DNA of 5,369 bases from Candidatus Cloacimonadota bacterium (lineage in GTDB: Bacteria; Cloacimonadota; Cloacimonadia; JGIOTU-2). The stretch spans positions 1 through 5,369 of the forward strand of contig JAGGUR010000070.1 in NCBI GenBank assembly GCA_021158425.1. Direction: 5' to 3'. Under the pieces are notes generated by a model. It was not told where the DNA came from, made no database searches, and was given only the letters and a program-made list of their open reading frames with translations. The position numbers and the translations under genes are program-made. Shown here in pieces: positions 1-5,360 of this stretch (its first letter is position 1; each line of letters begins with the position of its first letter).

Positions 1-1
1 A

Positions 2-820
2 GATTATTGGATTGGCGAGATGGATGTTGATGGTTTTCGCCTTGATGTGCCTAATGAAGTTCCATTCTGGTTCTGGAAATTATTTCATGACAAGGTCAAA
101 TCTATCAAGCCAGACGCATACTTAGTTGGAGAAATTTGGGGCAATGCAATTGAATGGGTTAATAATGATTATTTTGATGCGGTTATGAATTATGCATATT
201 TCAAAGACCCTGTGATGCGATTTTTCTGCATGAGAAAATGCAATGCAGAAACTTTTGACCGCGACCTAAAACCCGGGCTGCTTAATTATCCTGTTCAGGC
301 ATCTCAGGTGATGATGAATTTGATAGATAGCCATGACACTTTTCGCTATCTTGAGTCTGCTGGCGGCGACATAAATAAACTAAAAATGGCAGTTCTGTTT
401 GAGATGACTTATGTAGGTGTTCCACATATTTGGTATGGGGATGAAATTGGTATGATGGGAACACACGACCCGGATTGCCGAAGACCTTTTAATTGGAAAT
501 ATAATGAAAACCCAAAGGCAGTAGATTTGCGAGATTTTTATAAGAAATTGATTTCTATAAGAAAACAGAACTCTTGCTTACGCACTGGAACATTTAAAAC
601 CCTTTTGGCTGAAGGAAAAGTATATAGTTATCTTCGCAGTGATGAAAATAATGATATTATTGTTGTAATCAATAATGAAACTACTCCTAAGAAGATTACT
701 ATCTCCACTGGACTGAGTGACAGAAATGTAACAGATTTGTTATCAGGTAAAAATTTTTCTATCAAAGATGGCAAACTTGAGATTGAACTTGATGGGATGA
801 GTGGGGCGATATTGAAATAA
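2..820 (+). CDS. GH13 alpha-glucan hydrolase, neopullulanase/cyclomaltodextrinase-like (5'-truncated by window)
   Basis: This is the C-terminal part (about 272 codons) of a glycoside hydrolase family 13 enzyme. The frame is open from base 2, and DYWIGE precedes the first Met at base 20, so that Met is internal and the true start lies upstream. GH13 conserved region II is DGFRLDV, with the nucleophile Asp at bases 44-46. Region III is LVGEIW, with the acid/base Glu at 131-133. Region IV is LIDSHDT, with the transition-state Asp at 335-337. The following YGDEIGMMGTHDPDCRRPFNW stretch is typical of the neopullulanase/cyclomaltodextrinase/maltogenic amylase group (GH13_20-like). From about base 580 a small C-terminal beta domain follows and ends at the TAA at 818-820. 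No sorting domain is present, unlike the downstream protein. Inferred role: hydrolysis of maltodextrins, cyclodextrins or pullulan. Exact substrate and cellular location cannot be told because the N-terminus is missing. Confidence 0.93.
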   Translation, partial: DYWIGEMDVDGFRLDVPNEVPFWFWKLFHDKVKSIKPDAYLVGEIWGNAIEWVNNDYFDAVMNYAYFKDPVMRFFCMRKCNAETFDRDLKPGLLNYPVQASQVMMNLIDSHDTFRYLESAGGDINKLKMAVLFEMTYVGVPHIWYGDEIGMMGTHDPDCRRPFNWKYNENPKAVDLRDFYKKLISIRKQNSCLRTGTFKTLLAEGKVYSYLRSDENNDIIVVINNETTPKKITISTGLSDRNVTDLLSGKNFSIKDGKLEIELDGMSGAILK

Positions 821-873
821 TTCCTGCATGAGAATTTCTCGCAATTGGAAGAATGAGCGATTATTCACAATGT

Positions 874-891
874 AATCAGATTAATCAGATT
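874..891. promoter_or_regulatory. Tandem AATCAGATT motif, possible operator
   Basis: AATCAGATT occurs twice in direct succession (874-882 and 883-891). Each copy is itself an inverted repeat, AATC-N-GATT, and the junction GATTAATC is a perfect palindrome. The 18-bp whole is therefore a palindrome with only the two centre positions unmatched. It lies about 100 bp upstream of the GH57 start, in the only gap between the two glucan genes. This is the form of a dimeric repressor or activator site, but no regulator is encoded here, so function is inferred. AT-rich chance is the alternative. Confidence 0.3.
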
Positions 892-976
892 ATTATTAAC
901 CCCTAAATTCACTTAGAGACAAAAAAAGAAAAAAGAAACAATAACTATATTGTAAATGTTTTAACAGTTTCTATGA

Positions 977-981
977 AAGGA
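977..981 (+). promoter_or_regulatory. Shine-Dalgarno site of the GH57 gene
   Basis: AAGGA lies 9 bases before the ATG at 991, in an otherwise A-rich leader. It supports 991 as the start, as does the signal peptide that begins exactly there. Confidence 0.7.
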
Positions 982-990
982 AAATAAAAA

Positions 991-3900
991 ATGAAAAATA
1001 TATTCTTACTTCTGGCGTTATTGGGTTTAACTGCTTATTTATCCGCTTTTGAAATATGTGGAGATATTAAATCCTGGCAAAAAGAAGATTTCTGCGGATT
1101 TGATAAAGTTGGCGATTGCACTGGCGAGTGCGGAGATATTACTTCCTTGTTCTCCGGAATAGAAAATGAGAAATTGTATGTAAGAATTTCATTTGATGAT
1201 ATGGTAAAAAGAGATGGAGTATCTTTTGTTAAGGATAATTTTTCTAATCACAATATGAAGATTGTATTTTCCGTTCTATCAAAAAAGGATTCCAACAATG
1301 TTTTCGCATCCAGGATTATTGATCTTCGTAATAAGAAATTTAACATTGACAGATGGCGGATACTTCGCACCCCAGAAAACAATCTTTTAGAACTTGCTAT
1401 TCCCTGGAAAAATCATTCAATTTCAAAAGAAGAATTACTCTTTACCATTAAGATTTTATTAGATGGTAAGATTGTTGATACATTTACGGAAGATGGCTCT
1501 CGTGGAAGCACTGGCAACTGTGCCTTTGTTCATCACGGCAATCAGGGACTAACATATACAGAAGTTTTTTATGGACAGGACCCTCCAGAAACCAGTGGTT
1601 ATGATGAAGTATTGGAAGTTCATCAAGCAACAGATGTTCCCGGAAATTTCCATATGTCAGGCACATTGATGCCTGCCGCTGAATGGCATAATCCAGAATT
1701 TAATGATTGGCTTGCTGATGGTGTGACCGAAGGCTGGGTAGCAATGCTGACTTCTGCTTTTGGACAGCATATAATGCCATTTCTTAATGATAATATGAAT
1801 AACTGGTCTGTTGCAGTTGAATGCGATATGGTGGAATATCTTTATAATTATGTGCCTCATATCGCTTGGGTTCCGGAACGGGTTTGGCTCTCACAGGGTT
1901 ATTATCCAGATGCTGGGCTTAGCGACCCCTGGCTTGGAGATAATTGGACTCAGCACGGCGTGGAAGCTGTGATTCTGGATGATTGGCCACATTGTAGCGG
2001 ATATTCTAACAGCAAAATCCATTGGATGAATAATGGCAGTGGAATTACTCTAAGGGTTATTCCGATTAATAATGAGTTCGTAGGCAAGTTCTGGAATGAC
2101 CCAGATGGAGCAAAAAATATGATAGCAAATACTGGTCAGTATGGAATTATTGTATATGGCACGGATTGGGAAGTTGCAGCTGAAATGAACGAACATCATA
2201 ATACCTATCTTCTGGATAATTATGAAAGTGTAATCTGGTATTGTCATGACAACTATCCTGCTATTGAAGCCTGGAAACTAGGTCAGGCACTTGATAACAC
2301 GGACTTTAATGGCAGTGAAATTGATATAGTCAATGGAACATATGCAATGTTAGGTGGAACAGATGGATATGGTGGAGGAAATAATAGCTGGTATATAGAT
2401 TGGGCTGGTTGTGAATCACATTCTGACTTTCATACACCTAAATGGAATTATGGCTTTATCTGGGATGATGCATATAACAATCTTATGACAGCACCTGATA
2501 ATGCTCTTTCCCAACTTGGCTGGTATACAATGATGATTAATCTACATGAAACTGGATGGCATACTGGTGGAGAGATTGCAGATTGGGAACATCGTTACTC
2601 CTCTCATATCAAGAATGCAAATGTATTTGCTGAAGCCTCTCGCTGGGCAAATGGAGATTATACTACAACTACCTCTGCATATTTTTCAGATATTGACCGA
2701 GATGGTGTGGGTGAACTTATTATGTATAATGATAAAGCATTTTTTGTTTTTGAGGAGATTGGTGGAAAAGCAAACTGGATTTTCTGTAAAGATAGTGAAG
2801 GAAATGCATATTCCGTAGTAGGCTCAGATGTTGCATATTGGTCAGAAACTGATGGTGATTATAACGAGAGTTCAAATAATCATGTTGCTGCTCTATCCGA
2901 TGTATCACCAAACTATCAGCATGATATTTATGATATATCAATTGATATAACCACTGAAGATAGTATTCAAGCAACTCTTACAAGATATGGTGTTAGTAAA
3001 ACCGTTCAGCTTAAAACTGGTAATCAGTATATTGAAGTTACTTATAACTTTGGCAATGAAACAGGATATGTTAAATCTGGCTGGACTCCAGGCTTGCTTG
3101 ACTTAATCTGGTCAGGTAAAAGTCATCTGCAAAGAATGTGGGGTGATGGTGGTGAATATTGCGGTCAGCGGAACTCTTCTTCCGGTGCAACAGTTGCACT
3201 TGTGCTTGGTGATGCAGGAGCATCTCATAATCTTGAATTTGAAGGCACTCTTGTAAAAGGTGATGAAATTTACGGACAGGGAGGTTTTGTAATCAGACTC
3301 TATGCAGGCTATACAAGTGAGCCTTATGACCCAAGCAATAATAAAGTTGTTGAATTAGATTCTCTTGCCGCAGAAATGTTAGATGATTTGGCGCCAAGAA
3401 TTATTGATGGTATTGCATATTTAGTTGGCGAAAGTAAATTGCAAATTATTTTTAGTGAAGCCTTAAATGAAACAACTGCTGAAGATATTGCTAATTATGA
3501 ATTTCAAAGTTTCATTGGAAACTATACCCTTGCAAATGCTGTACTTTCTCACATTCGTAAAGTAACACTTACAATTAATGAGACTTTCTTACCAAATGAT
3601 TGTGGCAATGTGATTGTTTCTAATGTAGAAGACTTACACGGAAATGTGATTGACCCTGACTATAATACAGCTACAGTAACTGAAATTGTTACTCCTCATA
3701 TTGTTGGCACAATGAATGGTTGGGACCCAGCAAATCATGACTACGATTTCATATTAAATAATAATGGGATATGGGAAGTAGTAATTAACCTGTCGGCTGG
3801 AACACACGAATATAAAGTGATTGAAAGTGATGCCTGGGATGGAAATGATTGGCCAAACACTAATCAGATAATTATATTGACAGAAGAAACAGATGTGACT

Positions 3901-4557
3901 TTTTTGGCAAATTGTGGGTTAGTTATTGGAACCAGAAATTATGATGAATTTGTAACACACTGTAATCCTGTTATAGCTGGAGACTTTCTTTCTGAACTTG
4001 GAGGAACTGATTGGGACCCTACCTGTCTTGTAGGTGAAATGGCAGATATAGATACTAACGGTATTTTTGAATGGCAGGTTTTAGTTCCTCAAGGTGATTG
4101 GGAATATAAAGTCACCTTGAATCATAACTGGGACCAGGATACACAGGGTTCTGCTGGTAATTTCTATTTCAATTCAAATGGTCAAGATTCAACACTCTTT
4201 ACTTATGATATGAGCCAGAATATTACTTCTGCCGATACTGTTGGTGGCGGAGCGGGAATATCAGATAATGCGAATGTGATTTTTGAAGACTTGTTCTCTA
4301 ATTATCCAAACCCTTTTCAACAAATAACAAGTATAAAATTTGATATTAAGAGCTCTGGAAAAGTAAGGATTGATGTTTATAATATTAAGGGGCAGTTGGT
4401 GAAAACTTTGATAAATAGAAAAGTAGAAGTTGGTCAGCACATTATTATATGGGATGGTACTAATGAGCAAGGTATATCTTTATCTTCTGGAATCTATCTA
4501 TGTAAAATGAAAACAAAAGATTATACAACAGTGAGAAAAATTATATTATTAAAATAA
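991..4557 (+). CDS. Secreted multidomain GH57 amylase/pullulanase-like protein with X25 module and type IX-type sorting domain
   Basis: This 1188-residue extracellular enzyme is likely to cut alpha-1,4 and/or alpha-1,6 glucosidic bonds of starch-like polymers. Residues 1-19 are a signal peptide (MKN, hydrophobic core, LSA before F20). Residues 20 to about 180 form a beta-sandwich domain resembling CBM9/DOMON types, with Cys at 23, 35, 43 and 47. Residues about 203-550 are the GH57 module: HQ at 211-212, FGQHIMPF at 257-264, WVPERVW with presumed nucleophile E296, YGTDWE with presumed acid/base D392, and WNYGFIWDD (485 on) through NLHETGWH (517-524). These match the five GH57 regions. A beta-rich domain follows (about 560-790), opening with DIDRDG at 567-572, a possible calcium loop. 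An SbsA-type Ig-like domain spans about 800-896. Two glucan-binding-type modules follow: about 901-983 (GTMNGWDP, HEYKV) and about 992-1083 (AGDFLSELG, TDWDPTC, WEYKV), the latter very like the X25 module of bacterial pullulanases. Residues about 1100-1188 (NYPNPF at 1104-1109) are the FlgD-like/type A sorting domain. Linkage specificity cannot be read from sequence. Confidence 0.92.
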   Translation: MKNIFLLLALLGLTAYLSAFEICGDIKSWQKEDFCGFDKVGDCTGECGDITSLFSGIENEKLYVRISFDDMVKRDGVSFVKDNFSNHNMKIVFSVLSKKDSNNVFASRIIDLRNKKFNIDRWRILRTPENNLLELAIPWKNHSISKEELLFTIKILLDGKIVDTFTEDGSRGSTGNCAFVHHGNQGLTYTEVFYGQDPPETSGYDEVLEVHQATDVPGNFHMSGTLMPAAEWHNPEFNDWLADGVTEGWVAMLTSAFGQHIMPFLNDNMNNWSVAVECDMVEYLYNYVPHIAWVPERVWLSQGYYPDAGLSDPWLGDNWTQHGVEAVILDDWPHCSGYSNSKIHWMNNGSGITLRVIPINNEFVGKFWNDPDGAKNMIANTGQYGIIVYGTDWEVAAEMNEHHNTYLLDNYESVIWYCHDNYPAIEAWKLGQALDNTDFNGSEIDIVNGTYAMLGGTDGYGGGNNSWYIDWAGCESHSDFHTPKWNYGFIWDDAYNNLMTAPDNALSQLGWYTMMINLHETGWHTGGEIADWEHRYSSHIKNANVFAEASRWANGDYTTTTSAYFSDIDRDGVGELIMYNDKAFFVFEEIGGKANWIFCKDSEGNAYSVVGSDVAYWSETDGDYNESSNNHVAALSDVSPNYQHDIYDISIDITTEDSIQATLTRYGVSKTVQLKTGNQYIEVTYNFGNETGYVKSGWTPGLLDLIWSGKSHLQRMWGDGGEYCGQRNSSSGATVALVLGDAGASHNLEFEGTLVKGDEIYGQGGFVIRLYAGYTSEPYDPSNNKVVELDSLAAEMLDDLAPRIIDGIAYLVGESKLQIIFSEALNETTAEDIANYEFQSFIGNYTLANAVLSHIRKVTLTINETFLPNDCGNVIVSNVEDLHGNVIDPDYNTATVTEIVTPHIVGTMNGWDPANHDYDFILNNNGIWEVVINLSAGTHEYKVIESDAWDGNDWPNTNQIIILTEETDVTFLANCGLVIGTRNYDEFVTHCNPVIAGDFLSELGGTDWDPTCLVGEMADIDTNGIFEWQVLVPQGDWEYKVTLNHNWDQDTQGSAGNFYFNSNGQDSTLFTYDMSQNITSADTVGGGAGISDNANVIFEDLFSNYPNPFQQITSIKFDIKSSGKVRIDVYNIKGQLVKTLINRKVEVGQHIIIWDGTNEQGISLSSGIYLCKMKTKDYTTVRKIILLK

Positions 4558-4576
4558 TGAATTCCAAAAATATCAA

Positions 4577-4605
4577 ATTAAAAACTGCGTAGCAATGGAA
4601 TATTT
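4577..4605 (+). repeat. Left terminal inverted repeat arm
   Basis: This arm is perfectly complementary to 4751-4779. It contains a nested hairpin at 4584-4596, with loop GTA, whose pairs A-T, T-A, G-C and C-G form and C4585/A4595 does not. Confidence 0.85.
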
Positions 4606-4633
4606 GTAGTAATGAAAAAACCTAATCAAATAA

Positions 4634-4704
4634 GCACCATCGGTGCGATATGTTTACCCCGTTGGTATTCATCCTACGAGGTAAATATGTCGCTCTTACA
4701 GAGC
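4634..4704 (+). other. Three directly abutting hairpins inside the element
   Basis: Hairpin A is GCACC-ATC-GGTGC (4634-4646). Hairpin B pairs 4647-4658 with 4680-4691, 12 pairs of which two are G-T, and has an imperfect apical extension (4660-4665 with 4673-4678, one mismatch). Hairpin C is GCTCT-TAC-AGAGC (4692-4704) and is followed by TTTTATT. No unpaired base separates A from B or B from C, so the three could stack. The two G-T pairs in B would pair only in RNA, which leans towards an RNA structure, but this is inference. Confidence 0.6.
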
Positions 4705-4728
4705 TTTTATTCTTATACAAATATTAAA

Positions 4729-4746
4729 CAGGTGCTTACGCCCCTG
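4729..4746 (+). other. Fourth hairpin of the element
   Basis: CAGGTGC (4729-4735) can pair with GCCCCTG (4740-4746) around loop TTAC, with one T/C mismatch. It sits just before the right terminal arm. Its 5' half is also complementary to 4631-4638, so it competes with another fold. Confidence 0.45.
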
Positions 4747-4750
4747 CTAT

Positions 4751-4779
4751 AAATATTCCATTGCTACGCAGTTTTTAAT
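4751..4779 (-). repeat. Right terminal inverted repeat arm
   Basis: This is the exact reverse complement of 4577-4605. Its own nested hairpin (4760-4772, loop TAC) can form all five pairs as + strand RNA, one of them a G-U, and is followed by a T run at 4772-4776. Confidence 0.85.
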
Positions 4780-4812
4780 AAAATTTTTAATAATGAATGA
4801 GTCCACTCTAAA

Positions 4813-4828
4813 AACCATTAAAATGGTT
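4813..4828. repeat. Small palindrome AACCAT-TAAA-ATGGTT
   Basis: This is a six-base-pair perfect inverted repeat with a 4-base loop, in the stretch between the 203-bp element and the REP-like pair. It is AT-rich and weak alone. It is listed because such palindromes follow one another closely through this gap. Confidence 0.4.
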
Positions 4829-4850
4829 AAAATGCATTATTTTCCTTGAA

Positions 4851-4924
4851 CCCACAACTGAAGTTGTGGGCTACCCAACTTACTAACCACAGGCGAATTA
4901 AGTGATATAGAAGCCCACAGTTTC
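4851..4924. repeat. REP-like palindrome with an inverted partner
   Basis: CCCACAACT (4851-4859) and AGTTGTGGG (4862-4870) form a perfect 9-bp palindrome around GA. A related arm in inverted orientation follows at 4912-4924 (AGCCCACAGTTTC), matching the reverse complement of 4860-4872 at 11 of 13 positions. A hairpin plus an inverted partner about 40 bases away is the layout of repetitive extragenic palindrome pairs (BIME-like), which in other bacteria are moved by RAYT-type transposases. None is encoded here, and copy number in the genome cannot be judged from this window. Confidence 0.5.
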
Positions 4925-4973
4925 ATCCCCGATTTAATTGGAGAGTGGGAAAAGAGAATAAAAACTGATTTTT

Positions 4974-4992
4974 AACCCCTTCAGGGGTTTTT
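4974..4992 (+). terminator. Terminator-like hairpin AACCCC-TTCA-GGGGTT + T run
   Basis: This is a perfect 6-bp GC-rich stem with a TTCA loop followed by TTTTT (4988-4992), in the + strand orientation. It lies more than 400 bases past the nearest + strand stop codon. It may be a back-up terminator for the GH57 transcript or another member of the intergenic palindrome family that merely looks like one. Confidence 0.45.
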
Positions 4993-5025
4993 ATAGTGAA
5001 CTCATGAATTAATTAGGATAGAAGA

Positions 5026-5046
5026 TTAGTTTAGTTTAGTTTAGTT
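5026..5046. repeat. TTTAG pentanucleotide microsatellite
   Basis: TTAG is followed by three TTTAG units and TT, running directly into the left end of the truncated element copy. The tract may mark a slippage or insertion site. The array is short, so chance cannot be excluded. Confidence 0.6.
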
Positions 5047-5124
5047 CCGTAGGAACGGAATATTTGTAGTAGTAGTAATGAAAAAACCTAATCAAATAAG
5101 CACCATCGGTGCGATATGTTTACC
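5044..5124 (+). repeat. Truncated second copy of the structured element
   Basis: Bases 5076-5124 are identical over 49 positions to 4610-4658 of the full element, including the whole ATC-loop hairpin. Upstream, GGAATATTTGTAG is also shared, but this copy has two extra GTA-type triplets (GTAGTAGTAGTAA against GTAGTAA). Its left hairpin GTTCC-GTA-GGAAC (5044-5056) pairs perfectly and differs from the full copy by compensating changes. The match stops at TTTACC, at the point where hairpin B's 5' arm ends, so hairpins B to D and the right terminal repeat are missing. Confidence 0.85.
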
Positions 5125-5133
5125 TTGAGTAAA

Positions 5134-5283
5134 ATGATTAAAATTGTAATATCAAATTCTTATATTCAAGTCTGGTCCAAAAAATTTGAAAATCTTTATA
5201 AACAAGAATTTCTAACTAATCTTTTGGTCATACTTGATTTGATAACAGAAACTGATAACCAATATATAAAAACGCCCCCATGA
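5134..5283 (+). CDS. Doubtful 49-residue ORF
   Basis: This ATG-to-TGA frame encodes a 49-residue product beginning MIKIVISNSY and ending NQYIKTPP. I do not recognise it. It begins 9 bases after the truncated repeat ends. No proper ribosome-binding site precedes it (only GAG four bases before ATG), and a better promoter candidate for the next gene lies inside it. It could be a gene remnant left by the rearrangement that cut the repeat, or chance in AT-rich DNA. Confidence 0.15.
   Translation: MIKIVISNSYIQVWSKKFENLYKQEFLTNLLVILDLITETDNQYIKTPP
5239..5268 (+). promoter_or_regulatory. Candidate sigma70-type promoter for the gene to the right
   Basis: TTGATA (5239-5244) and TATATA (5263-5268) are separated by 18 bases; AATATA at 5262-5267 gives a 17-base spacer. 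This would start transcription near 5275, about 85-100 bases before the likely next start codon. The region is AT-rich, and FCB bacteria often use different promoter elements, so this is a weak call. Confidence 0.3.
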
Positions 5284-5331
5284 CAGGACTTGAGAGAAAT
5301 TTCTTATAAAAATTAACAAAAAAATAAAAAT

Positions 5332-5351
5332 TCCAACAAAGAACTGTTGGA
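5332..5351. promoter_or_regulatory. Hairpin just upstream of the next gene; also terminator-like on the - strand
   Basis: TCCAACA (5332-5338) pairs perfectly with TGTTGGA (5345-5351) around a 6-base loop. Read on the - strand, the stem is followed by AATTTTTATTTTTTT, a classic intrinsic terminator. Read on the + strand, it sits 10-12 bases before ATGGAGGAA and would be a leader hairpin. Which reading holds depends on the direction of the gene outside the window. Confidence 0.5.
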
Positions 5352-5360
5352 TAAAAAATT

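Larger units (their letters stand above)
4577..4779. repeat. 203-bp structured intergenic element with perfect 29-bp terminal inverted repeats (MITE-like)
   Basis: The outer 29 bases on the left (4577-4605) are the exact reverse complement of the outer 29 on the right (4751-4779), and pairing continues imperfectly a few bases inward. The ends read ATTAAAAACTGC and GCAGTTTTTAAT, so the folded stem has an A run at its 5' base and a U run at its 3' base. That is the form of a bidirectional intrinsic terminator, and it begins 19 bases after the GH57 stop. Inside are four further hairpins. A truncated relative lies at 5044-5124, which shows the unit is a repeat and not single-copy sequence. No transposase is encoded, so movement by a trans-acting enzyme, or a role as structured RNA or terminator, is inferred. 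Confidence 0.8.

Noticed and set aside
20..22. ATG at 20 as the start of the GH13 gene
   Set aside because: The frame is open to the window edge and the upstream residues DYWIGE belong to the family's conserved strand before DGFRLDV, so this Met is internal.
825..843. Dyad TGC-AT-GAGA-ATT-TCTC-GCA after the GH13 stop as a terminator
   Set aside because: It needs a 2-base bulge, is weak, and has no following T run, so it is not a convincing intrinsic terminator.
950..977. TTGTAA ... TATGAA as promoter of the GH57 gene
   Set aside because: The -10 would overlap the Shine-Dalgarno site and leave almost no leader. TATATT at 946-951 has no -35 partner. No promoter is called here.
2546..2818. 90-residue + strand ORF overlapping the GH57 gene
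   Set aside because: It is in another frame within a region encoding GH57 conserved residues, has no recognisable product and is a coding shadow.
2720..2974. 84-residue - strand ORF, and similar antisense frames at 282-464, 1484-1666, 1657-1860, 2050-2247 and 4261-4470
   Set aside because: All are antisense to strongly supported coding sequence, show His/Tyr/Ile-rich composition typical of shadows, and have no recognisable motif.
4612..4752. 46-residue ORF (MKKPNQISTIGAICL...) inside the 203-bp element; its first 16 residues recur at 5078-5128
   Set aside because: It lies wholly within the hairpin repeat, is explained by the palindromic DNA, lacks a ribosome-binding site, and the second copy stops after 16 residues. 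Such frames are typical spurious hypothetical proteins.
5295..5304. Palindrome AGAAATTTCT
   Set aside because: It is a ten-base AT-rich palindrome, expected by chance in this composition, and nothing else supports a function.
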